Assembly (NCBI GenBank): GCA_023614405.1
Contig: CM042689.1
Location: forward strand, 309,667,132-309,731,131
Length of the DNA stretch: 64,000 nt
Reading direction: 5' to 3'
DNA from: Avena insularis
Lineage: Eukaryota > Streptophyta > Magnoliopsida > Poales > Poaceae
Each line of letters begins with the position of its first letter. Position 1 is the stretch's first letter. Below, piece by piece: positions 55,790 through 64,000 of the stretch. A program made the translations under genes and the position numbers. Below the pieces are notes generated by a model. The model saw nothing but the letters and a program-made list of their open reading frames with translations, did not search any database and was not told where the DNA came from.

Positions 55790-56296
55790 ATGAATTCTAT
55801 CAATGAAGCCGTAAGGAAAGGACCACTCATGACCATGACTTTGGAGTGTGAGACAGAATTCCCCAAGGCTCTCAAGGACCTCATGGTTGCATTAGAGATA
55901 CAAGGTGCAGCTGTGTACAAAGGATTTCCTGTGATGGATGAAGGAGTTGAATACTGGTGGGTGCAACTTCACTTGTACAAAAACAAGGAAGACAACCACA
56001 AGGAAATAGGATTCTGCATGTTCACCAACGCTGTGGTGCACACCACATTCTTTGAGTCAGCAAGGGATGCAGCTTGGAGGACTATCAAAGAACTTAGTGA
56101 TAGAGTCAAGTGCAGAATACTCAACCTCCAAAATGACCTAAAGGAAGAGAAGAAACATACCCAAGAGTTGGAGGCTACCAACCAAACTTTAAGAGGAGAC
56201 ATTATAGACTTAGTGATGGAGTCATGTGAACAAGATAGGCTAATTGCTTCTAGAAATATTGTGTTAGCCAACAGATCCAGTGAGATAGGATTGTAA
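55790..56296 (+). CDS. ORF1 of element A, accessory protein of unknown function
   Basis: Intact 168-aa frame, first after the primer site. The N-terminus MNSINEAVRKGPLM is identical to C. A central segment VYKGFPVMDEGVEYWWVQLH is followed by NKEDNHKE, a hydrophobic FCMFTNAVVHTTFF strand and the helix ESARDAAWRTIKELSDRV. The C-terminal third (NDLKEEKKHTQELEATNQTL...) is probably coiled coil. The three copies differ mostly by conservative changes, which suggests protein-level constraint. The ATG follows a long pyrimidine tract and TTTGTAG. I do not recognise the family; a dsRNA-binding-like fold is a guess. Confidence 0.78.
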   Translation: MNSINEAVRKGPLMTMTLECETEFPKALKDLMVALEIQGAAVYKGFPVMDEGVEYWWVQLHLYKNKEDNHKEIGFCMFTNAVVHTTFFESARDAAWRTIKELSDRVKCRILNLQNDLKEEKKHTQELEATNQTLRGDIIDLVMESCEQDRLIASRNIVLANRSSEIGL

Positions 56297-56498
56297 ACGT
56301 ACTTCGTTAGTTGGACCACCACTTAACACCTTATTTTCCAAATGTTGCTTTAAAAATAAGATTGAACCCTGATTGATGTATTGGATCCATGTATGCCTTG
56401 ACTTGGGTGTTTTTGATTTCCAATGATATGTATGTGATGCTTTGCCTTGTGTTTCATTTTAAATTGTGTTGTGCTAACTTTTTCTATCTTATAAATAG

Positions 56499-57308
56499 AT
56501 GCCTAATGTTACCATCATCACTGTTGAGGAGTTCCAGGGAACTCGCTTTGGTCCTCGTATTGTTGAGCTTACCACCTTGCTCAATCTCCCTCTTCCTACC
56601 ATCATGGTGCTTCCCCTCACCAAGTTTGAGAGGAAAGACCTTTGGGGCTTCAAGGTCAATCAGCCCGGACGTCAGACAGAGCCTACCACGGAGGCCATCA
56701 TCTTCAAGCTCATGCACGATGACAAGGAGAGAGGCCTTGAGGTAGTCATGCAGGATCTGATAGGACGTCTGTTAGAGAGACACTCTCGACAGGTTAGAGG
56801 TACTCACTTCCACGTCTTCGGTAGACGTGATGAGGATGGAGAGGCCATCGACTTCGAGGACGATTCGAGGGACACAGCAGAGCCTATTCGTCTATACCTC
56901 CAGGACTTCGAGGTTCTTCTTAGGCATGTAGACACTGATAGGACCAACGTCATGCTCAGTAATGACGAACTCCAGGTGCAGCTTCGTGAGAAGGACAAAC
57001 TCTTCGCAGAGCAAGATGTGATAGTCAAGGAGATGGAGATGAAGTTCGAGAGCCAGGACAGAAAGTTCAAGAGTCAAGAGAAGCGAGTCCAAGATAGGAA
57101 CAAGAGGATTCGAGACATGACCGCAGAACTGGAGGCCAAGGACTTCGAGCTCGAGCATCAACAGACGGTGATTGAGAGGCTTCGTTCCCAGAAGAGAGCT
57201 CTCAAAGCCAAGATAGAGACCTTGACCGCCAATGTCGAGGAATATAAGACCGCAATGGAGAATGCAGGTCTTACACTTGTCGAGGAGGAGGTTGATGCCG
57301 AGGAGTAG
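56499..57308 (+). CDS. ORF2 of element A, coiled-coil accessory protein
   Basis: Intact 269-aa frame beginning MPNVTIITVEEFQGTRFGPR, 202 bp after ORF1. Residues 1-110 look globular, with LTKFERKDLWGFKVNQPGR as a conserved core. From about residue 150 to 260 the sequence is Glu/Lys/Gln/Arg-rich with heptad periodicity (for example LREKDKLFAEQDVIVKEME), a long coiled coil, and it ends in an acidic tail EEEVDAEE. Homologous frames in B and C are frameshifted. Coiled-coil partners could be itself, ORF1 or Gag. The ATG follows CTTATAAATAG. Function unknown. Confidence 0.78.
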   Translation: MPNVTIITVEEFQGTRFGPRIVELTTLLNLPLPTIMVLPLTKFERKDLWGFKVNQPGRQTEPTTEAIIFKLMHDDKERGLEVVMQDLIGRLLERHSRQVRGTHFHVFGRRDEDGEAIDFEDDSRDTAEPIRLYLQDFEVLLRHVDTDRTNVMLSNDELQVQLREKDKLFAEQDVIVKEMEMKFESQDRKFKSQEKRVQDRNKRIRDMTAELEAKDFELEHQQTVIERLRSQKRALKAKIETLTANVEEYKTAMENAGLTLVEEEVDAEE

Positions 57309-57538
57309 ATTTAACTACTCATTTACCGTTTATTATCATACTTGTTGTTTGAGAACTTGTTATTTGACCATCCGACATGTGGATGGCTTGTTATCTGTGT
57401 GTGTTTTACTTTGTGAACTTGTTATCTTGTTGTTGAACCTTTATCCTTTTGTTGCATGCTTTGAGATTGTTGTGTGATGTATTGTGCATAAAAGCATCTA
57501 TGGGTATCTCATTCTTATCTCTATTGAACAAACTACAG

Positions 57539-58126
57539 ATGCCTCCCCGTCGTGCAAACCCCAACCCCAACAACAACAACATCACTCCAGAAATGCAACA
57601 AATGATGACCGCTCAAACTCAGCTGATGCAGATGATGACGACGTTCATCCAGAACCAAAACAACAACAACAATAACAACAACAACAACAACCCACCGGGC
57701 TTTGACATGCTTACCAGATTCTTGAGATTGAGGCCAGCAAAGTTCTCAGGAACAACTGATCCCATGGTGGCCAATGACTGGCTACGCTCTGTGAACAAGG
57801 ACTTGGTAACTGTGGGTTGTACTGATGCTGAAAAGGTCAGATTTGTAGCACATTTGCTGGAAGGACCAGCCGCCACTTGGTGGGACAACTTCCAGATCAC
57901 CACTTCCATAGAAGATGTGACATGGGCAATCTTTGAGGATGGCTTTCGTACTGCTCACATCTCATCCGGAGTGATGAGTCTGAAAAAGAAGGAGTTCCAT
58001 AACTTGAAGCAACACCACCGCAGCGTGGCAGAGTATATTGAGGAGTTCAACAATCTGGCGCGTTATGCACCGGATGAAGTTGACACCGATGCTAAGAGAA
58101 GGGAGAAATTCCTTGAAGGCAAATGA
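57539..58126 (+). pseudogene. gag: Gag N-terminal part of element A
   Basis: Starts MPPRRANPNP after AACTACAG. A poly-Asn run (about residues 38-52) precedes the capsid-like core (RPAKFSGTTDPMVANDWLRS, the WWDNF motif, AEYIEEFNNLARYAPDEV). The frame ends at 58126 because two bases are missing near 58120; C reads [13 protein letters not shown] here. Upstream in-frame codons back to 57449 are not conserved in the other copies, so 57539 is taken as the start. Confidence 0.88.
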
Positions 58127-59261
58127 TGAACTGAATCTGCAGCTATCAGTGGCCTATGTTCCCACTTATCAGTCTCTTTGTGATAAGGCTGCTATTTTGG
58201 AGAACAAAATGAAGAAAGTTGAGAGTAGAAAGAGAAAGCACTCTGACAAGCACAGCTCGGGATCGTCTCACAAACGATCTCATTATGATGACAGTGGAAG
58301 CTCAGGATCCCACAAGCATGGGAAATTCAACAAGCACCACAACCACAACCGTCATGACAACAAACATCACCGTAGTCATGACAACGACAAGTACAAGAAC
58401 CACAAGGGTGGATATAAGAACCACCACAGTGGCAATGTAAGTGGAAGTGGAAGCCAGCCTGTTAAGAGAGACATTAGTCAGGTTGAATGCTTCAAGTGCA
58501 AGAAGATGGGGCATTATGCAAATGACTGCCCAGAGAAGAAAGTTGAAGGACCCAACAAGCCCAACCCTTTTCAGAAGGGACAAGTAAACCACATCAATGT
58601 GGAGGAAGTCTATGAGGAACCTGATGTTGTTGCTGGTAAGTTCAGACTCAATTCTATTCCAGCATTTGTTCTTTTTGATACTGGAGCATCGCATTCATTC
58701 ATATCAAAAGCATTTGTTGATAGAAATGGGTTTCCAACGGAAAACATTGGGTGTCCAATAAAAGTTAGTTCTCCGGGTGGAGATATCATAGTAAGTCTTG
58801 GATGCCGGGATCTAGTAATAGAGATTGGAAAACATAAGTTCCCAGTGAGTTTGATAATCCTAGATTCCCAAGGACTGGACGTAATATTGGGAATGGATTG
58901 GATGGCTAAGTATGAAGGAGTACTAGATTGTGCTAATCGTACTGTTGCACTCACAACCCCGGAAACAAAACGGATTATATTCAGATCCAACTTTGAACCA
59001 AAAGGGAGTAAGCTAAATTCTCTTAAGGGGGTTAGCATAGACAGTGTGCCAATTGTGAGTGAATATCCGGATGTGTTTCCGGAAGAATTGCCGGGAATGT
59101 CACCAGATAGAGATGTGGAATTTCTTATAGATTTGGTACCAGGGTCTGGACCAATAGCCAAGAGACCATATAAGATGTCAGTGGATGAACTGAAAGAACT
59201 CAAGAAACAACTTGGAGAACAGTTACAGAAAGGATTTATTCAACCAAGTTCTTCATCTTGA
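58120..59261 (+). pseudogene. pol: Gag C-terminus, protease and RT start of element A
   Basis: This continues after the 2-base lesion. His/Ser/Lys-rich linker ([19 protein letters not shown]), CCHC knuckle CFKCKKMGHYANDC (58488-58529), aspartic protease DTGASHS (58677) and ILGMDW, then the RT N-terminal segment to QPSSSS. TGA at 59259-59261 replaces the TGG of element B, a single-base nonsense change. Confidence 0.9.
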
Positions 59262-61982
59262 GGAGCCCCAGTCTTGTTTGTGGAGAAGAAAGATAGAAGT
59301 CAAAGGTTATGCATAGATTACCGTTCACTCAACGAGTTGACTATCAAGAACAAATACCCTTTGCCTAGAATCAATGACTTGTTTGATCAGTTAGAAGGAG
59401 CTTGTGTGTTCTCAAAGATTGATCTCCGGTCAGGTTATTTTCAACTCAAGATAAGAGAACAAGACATACCTAAAACAGCTTCCACTACAAGGTATGGATT
59501 GTATGAGTATACCGTAATGCCTTTTGGCTTGACCAATGCTCCAGCATACTTCATGAATATGATGAACAAAGTGTTCATGGAATTCCTTGACAAGTTTGTT
59601 GTCGTTTTCATCGATGACATTTTAGTCTACTCCAAAAGCAAAGAAGTGCATGAAGGACATTTGCGTTTGATACTTGAGAAATTAAGAGAGCATAAACTCT
59701 ATGCCAAATTCAGCAAGTGTGAATTCTGGTTGAATGAAGTTGGTTTTCTTGGACATGTTATGACAAAGTATGGTGTAGAAGTTGATCCTGCTAAGGTTTC
59801 AGCCGTAACTGAATGGGAATATCCCAAGTCAGTGAAAGAGGCTCGTAGTTTCCTTGGCTTAGCAGGTTACTACCGAAGGTTCATTGAAAATTTCTCCAAG
59901 GTAGCTAAGCCCATGACGGAATTGCTAAAGAAAGACAAGAAGTTTCCTTGTTCTGAAGGTTGTGAACTCAGCTTTCAGGAATTGAAGAAGAGACTTGTGA
60001 CAGCACCAGTCTTGTGTCTGCCAGATTTGGAAAAAGATTTCCAAGTATATTGTGATGCATCTCATCAAGGTTTGGGTGCAGTACTTATGCAAGACGGTAA
60101 AGTAGTGGCTTATGCCTCGAGACAACTCAAAACTCATGAAGTGAACTATCCTACTCATGATTTAGAGTTAGCCTATGTTGTCCATGCACTAAAAACATGG
60201 AGACATTATCTCTTGGGAAAACGTTGTGAAGTGTTCATAGATCACAAGAGTTTGAAGTATATCTTCACCCAGAAGGAGATTAATATGAGACAAATAAGAT
60301 GGCTAGAAATCATCAAAGACTATGACTTAAGTTTGCAATACCACCACGGTAAAGCGAATGTTGTAGCAGATGCTCTAAGTCGTAAAATTTTTGTGAATGG
60401 CCTTACCAAAGGAGAATTACCAGATAATTTGTGTGCCCAATTCAGAAAACTCAGATTGGAGATTGTGCCTGAAGGACATCTCATGTCTTTGGATGTTCAA
60501 CCCACTTTGTTGGACAAGATCAAAGAAGCCCAGAAGATTGATAAGGAAATTGATGAAATTAAAGAGAAGATTGGCAAGGGAAAAGCCAAAGGATTCCATG
60601 AAGACGAACAAGGTACTTTATGGCATGGGAAACGTATCTGTGTTCCACAAGATCCGGAGCTTCGGAAACTGATTTTGCAAGAAGCACACAACTCACCATA
60701 TTCCATTCATCCGGGTAGCACCAAAATGTACATGGACATGAAGGAAAGATTTTGGTGGAATAATCTCAAGAAGGACATCGCCGAACATATTGCTTTGTGT
60801 GATGTATGTAGTAGAGTGAAGGCGGAACATCAGAAACCAGCAGGTTTTCTTCAACCACTACCTATTCCTGAATGGAAGTGGGACAAGATTGGTATGGATT
60901 TCATTACCGGATTACCAAGGACCAGGTCAGGATATGATTCTATTTGGGTAGTAGTGGATCGCCTAACTAAAGTGGCTCATTTCATACCTGTGAAGACAAC
61001 CTATACAAGTGCTAAGTTGGCCAAAATCTATATGAGTAGAATTGTATGTCTTCATGGAGTGCCCAAGAGTATTGTGTCTGATAGGGGAACTCAATTCACT
61101 TCCCATTTTTGGAGACAGCTACATGAGTCATTGGGAACGAGGTTGGAATTCAGTACTGCTTTTCATCCCCAAACTGATGGACAAACCGAAAGGACTAATC
61201 AGGTTCTTGAAGACATGTTGAGGGCATGTGCCCTAGACTATGGAGCCAGTTGGGATGAAAGTCTGCCTTACGCAGAATTTTCTTATAACAACAGCTATCA
61301 AACCAGCATTGAGATGGCACCATTTGAGTTTCTCTACGGGAGGAAGTGTACCACCCCATTGTTATGGAATGGTGTGGGAGAAAGAAGTTTGTTCGGACCA
61401 GAACTTATCAAAGAAGCCAAAGAGAAAGTCAAGTTGGTTAAGGACAGATTGAAGATAGCACAATCCCGACAGAAAAGCTACGCAGATCCTAAGCGTAGAG
61501 AGGTCACCTACGAAGTTGGTGATAGAGCTTATCTTAGAGTGTCACCACTTCGTGGAGTGAAGAGGTTTGGAGTCAAAGGAAAGTTGGCCCCAAGATATGT
61601 TGGACCATTCAAGATTCTGAGTCGTAAAGGAGAAGTAGCTTATGAAATTGAACTACCAGAGTCTTTGTCAGCCGTTCATAATGTGTTTCATGTGAGTCAG
61701 CTTAAGAAATGTCATCCAGAAATGGAAGAAACTTCTTTGAAAGATACAATACCTTTGGAAGAGGTTCAGTTGGAAAGTGATCTCACTTATGAAGAGAAGC
61801 CTATCAAGATTCTTGAGACTGCAGAAAGAGTCACACGGACTAAGACTATCAAGTTTTGCAAAGTTCAGTGGAACCATCATTCCGAAGAGGAAGCAACATG
61901 GGAAAGAGAAGATGATCTTCGAAAAGACCACCCTCACCTATTTGCTAGCCAATCCAAATCTCGAGGGCGAGATTCACCTTAA
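59262..61982 (+). CDS. pol: RT, RNase H, integrase and chromodomain of element A
   Basis: A continuous frame of about 900 codons in phase with the upstream protease after the [14 protein letters not shown] and catalytic FIDD (59607-59618). RNase [14 protein letters not shown] (about 60047). Integrase: HHCC zinc domain (about 60687-60810), D,D35E core (GMDFITG; SDRGTQF; E in GQTERTN) and GPY/F module (RYVGPF, about 61594). Chromodomain: about 61785-61950 (DLTYEEKP ... [17 protein letters not shown]). The chromodomain and the order place it in the Tekay/Del-like chromoviruses. All catalytic residues I can check are present. Confidence 0.94.
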   Translation, partial: GAPVLFVEKKDRSQRLCIDYRSLNELTIKNKYPLPRINDLFDQLEGACVFSKIDLRSGYFQLKIREQDIPKTASTTRYGLYEYTVMPFGLTNAPAYFMNMMNKVFMEFLDKFVVVFIDDILVYSKSKEVHEGHLRLILEKLREHKLYAKFSKCEFWLNEVGFLGHVMTKYGVEVDPAKVSAVTEWEYPKSVKEARSFLGLAGYYRRFIENFSKVAKPMTELLKKDKKFPCSEGCELSFQELKKRLVTAPVLCLPDLEKDFQVYCDASHQGLGAVLMQDGKVVAYASRQLKTHEVNYPTHDLELAYVVHALKTWRHYLLGKRCEVFIDHKSLKYIFTQKEINMRQIRWLEIIKDYDLSLQYHHGKANVVADALSRKIFVNGLTKGELPDNLCAQFRKLRLEIVPEGHLMSLDVQPTLLDKIKEAQKIDKEIDEIKEKIGKGKAKGFHEDEQGTLWHGKRICVPQDPELRKLILQEAHNSPYSIHPGSTKMYMDMKERFWWNNLKKDIAEHIALCDVCSRVKAEHQKPAGFLQPLPIPEWKWDKIGMDFITGLPRTRSGYDSIWVVVDRLTKVAHFIPVKTTYTSAKLAKIYMSRIVCLHGVPKSIVSDRGTQFTSHFWRQLHESLGTRLEFSTAFHPQTDGQTERTNQVLEDMLRACALDYGASWDESLPYAEFSYNNSYQTSIEMAPFEFLYGRKCTTPLLWNGVGERSLFGPELIKEAKEKVKLVKDRLKIAQSRQKSYADPKRREVTYEVGDRAYLRVSPLRGVKRFGVKGKLAPRYVGPFKILSRKGEVAYEIELPESLSAVHNVFHVSQLKKCHPEMEETSLKDTIPLEEVQLESDLTYEEKPIKILETAERVTRTKTIKFCKVQWNHHSEEEATWEREDDLRKDHPHLFASQSKSRGRDSP

Positions 61983-61987
61983 GGGGG
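61957..61987 (+). promoter_or_regulatory. Hairpin plus polypurine tract of element A
   Basis: AATCTCG-AGGG-CGAGATT (61957-61974) lies in the last codons of pol. AAGGGGG (61981-61987) follows, seven bases before the 3' LTR. Confidence 0.75.
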
Positions 61988-61994
61988 TTAGATT

Positions 61995-64000
61995 TGTAAC
62001 ATCCTCAAAATCATGTTTCAAACTCATGCATATCATCCATGCATCCATGATCATATAGAGTTCATTTCAAACAAAACAATTCAAAAACAGGAGCATATGA
62101 GCTCATTATTTTATGTGATCAGCATTTAGAACAAATACAAATCTCCAAAGTGAGATAAGTGTTCAGTGAACCAAACCTTGTGCCTTATTACTTCAGGATG
62201 TGTTGCTAGATTGCTAAGACTTAAACCCATGTTTTCAAAGCAAATACAATTTGAAAACCAATTTCAAAACCAATATAAGACTAGTGCTATGTCACTGTTT
62301 ATTTTATCTTATTCCAAATGACCAAACCAATTCAAAGTGACCACTTGGTTTTATGCCCAGAAGTGTGAATGTTGCACCCTACAAAATCCTGAAAAGGTTT
62401 GAATTCAAATAGCTTTTTTGAAATCATTTGAAAATCATTCCAGAAAATCAAATCAGAAAAAGAAAAAGAGAAAGGAAATAGAAAAGGGCCAGCGCCAGAC
62501 TTTTAGCCCAACTGAGAAAGCAGCCCACTAAGCCCACCCGGGTTCCCTCTCTCCCTCTCTCACTCGCAGATGCACCCATCGAGTGACTGACGCCAGGACC
62601 CCACCCCCACTCTGTTTCTCTCGCAGACAACTGGGCCCCGTCCACGTCACCGTCGTCTTCCCCAAATCTTGCGAAGAACACGTCGCCACTGGCCGTTGCT
62701 GGCGTTGATTCCGCGGCGTAATTGCCATTGATTCTGCAGGCGTTTCCTGTCGAGCCCTTGCCTACTTAAACTCCTCTGCACTGCGAACATTTCCCCTCAC
62801 TCAATTTCCTCTCCACGCCACCAGGCTGCCCGTAGTCTCGCCCATACCGCCGCTGCTCCGACGACCTCCGGCGTGCGATTCCGGTAAGACCCCATCGCCC
62901 CTTGCTGTCTAAGTTTGCCAGAATAATCACCACATCCATGCGCATATTCTCATCCTATTGGTGCATGCTAGGACCGTCTGGAGACTCGCCAACGACGAAG
63001 ACCGCAAGTACCTGACGCTTTCTTCTTCTCCGGCGATCGATTGTGGTAAGCACTGCGCGCCCCTTGACCTCTCTCGCATACGACTAGGTTCGCCTTGTCC
63101 TTGTGCAACTACTGATGCCTCTGGTTGGTACTAGAAAGGCCCAGAGCGTCGGCAACAACTTCGTCTGCAACCACCTGACGCCGTGCACGACTCCGACGAG
63201 CTCCAGCGACCACCTCTGCGTGCCCCTTCGCCAACGAAGCACACCTTGAGCATCAGCAGCACACGGCGAGCACGGTAAGCCCCTTCCCCCTCTCCCGCGC
63301 GACCTAGAACACCGGCTGCAGCTCTGACAGAGACGCCGCCGCCAGTCGCCGCCGCTAGCGCCGCCTGTCCATGGTCAACTAGATTAGGGCCGTAGGATTT
63401 AGATCCAGCGTGTAAGATTAGATCTGGGATGAAGAGGTAAGTTTAGATCTGAGCCGTGCGTGTTTAATTAGATCCAACGGTAGCCGAGCGTGATCCAACG
63501 CAAACCGGTACGCGCCAATAAGATTAAGACGCGTGGCACCTGTTAGAGTTTAAAAACAGAATTTGAATCTGATTATTGTTTGAATTTGATTTAGCTATAA
63601 CTTTTGATCCCCATGTTAGAATTTAACAAATGTTATACCGTTGTAATCAGGAGAACATGCCCTTTCTAAATATGCAATGTGTTTAATGTTTTGCCTCTGT
63701 TAAAGTGGTTTTATTTGCAGAAACATGTGTAGGGCTTATTTGAGTATATGAAATGTTTAGGAATTGTTTTAGGGTTTAAACAAATGTTGTTTGGCAAGTT
63801 TTCAACTTGTTTATGAATCAGTACTGTTTACTTGCTTTGTTGAGTTTTAAAAAAATCATCACTTAGCATTTTGCATGCATGCATATATTTTTGATTGTAT
63901 ATGTTTTGTATGTGATTGTGGCTATGATTCTATGTGTAGATTTTGGTGCTAGTGATTGTGATTGTGAGGAGTGTAGCTACTCTCCAAACTACCAAGGCAA
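61995..64000 (+). repeat. 3' LTR of element A, cut by window end
   Basis: 2,006 bp of an expected ~3,080, colinear with 52573-54576. It retains the canonical GC donor: the mini-ORF exon 63940-63996 is followed by GCAA at the last four bases of the window. Confidence 0.93.

Larger units (their letters stand above)
52573..64000 (+). mobile_element. Nearly intact family-T Ty3/gypsy element A
   Basis: Full 5' LTR, primer site, ORF1, ORF2, gag-pol and two-thirds of the 3' LTR (cut by the window end). Only two lesions are seen in coding DNA: a 2-base deletion near 58120 and a TGA at 59259-59261. The two LTRs differ at only a few tens of positions over 2 kb by eye, so this is a recent insertion and the last event in this nest. 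Confidence 0.93.

Noticed and set aside
1..64000. Host protein-coding genes, tRNA or rRNA genes, CRISPR arrays
   Set aside because: None supported; every sizeable frame with recognisable motifs is retrotransposon-derived. The Met-tRNA match sites are primer sites, not tRNA genes.

Overview
The window is plant DNA, almost certainly intergenic DNA of a large grass genome. The wording of several LTRs, the Ty1/copia LTR type and the very long Ty3/gypsy LTRs match what is familiar from Triticeae (wheat, barley, rye, Aegilops); this is recognition from memory, not a database result. I see no host gene, tRNA, rRNA or CRISPR array. Essentially all 64 kb is nested LTR retrotransposons, many broken, in both orientations.

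The main family, here called T, is a Ty3/gypsy chromovirus (Tekay/Del-like: Met-tRNA primer site, gag with one CCHC knuckle, PR-RT-RNaseH-INT order, C-terminal chromodomain). Its LTRs are 3.1-3.2 kb, starting TGTAACATCC and ending in TTACA. Copies: F (1-1495, end of a right-hand LTR, plus strand) inserted in the gag of C (1496-7608, minus strand); B (14905-27623, complete, both LTRs); D (40617-44474, 3' end only); A (52573 to beyond 64000, nearly intact, probably the youngest). E (10399-14489) is a 4.1-kb solo LTR of a related family.

T elements have unusual coding capacity. Two extra ORFs lie between the primer site and gag: a 165-168 aa protein (ORF1) and a 269 aa coiled-coil protein (ORF2). 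In A, B and C each of ORF1, ORF2 and gag starts directly after an AG preceded by a pyrimidine-rich tract, as if each were a splice acceptor. Inside every T LTR that reaches that far there is also a short Cys/acidic-rich reading frame. It seems to be split by an intron of about 0.8-1.0 kb with a GC-AG boundary, and its frame and stop codon are kept in all family copies. The LTR leader upstream of it carries several donor-like sites in repeated modules. Together these suggest a retrotransposon run by extensive alternative splicing from a gene-like LTR.

Layout. 1-7608: F nested in C. 7609-9764: 3' non-coding part of an Athila-like gypsy element (H). 9765-27995: the H LTR, split twice, by solo LTR E and by element B. 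27996-30380: 3' end and LTR of a Sirevirus-type copia element. 30381-31056: tandem repeat plus unassigned DNA. 31057-33699: unclassified LTR-like repeat with a minus-strand, gene-like leader. 33700-36972: two consecutive head-to-tail copies of one promoter-bearing LTR fragment. 36973-40616: minus-strand H-family fragment with an env-position ORF. 40617-44474: D. 44475-45174: second H LTR piece. 45175-46622: copia LTR on the minus strand. 46623-52572: a second copia element on the minus strand (3' LTR, RT/RNaseH, INT, PR, gag). 52573-64000: A, inserted in the leader of that copia element; its 3' LTR runs off the window.
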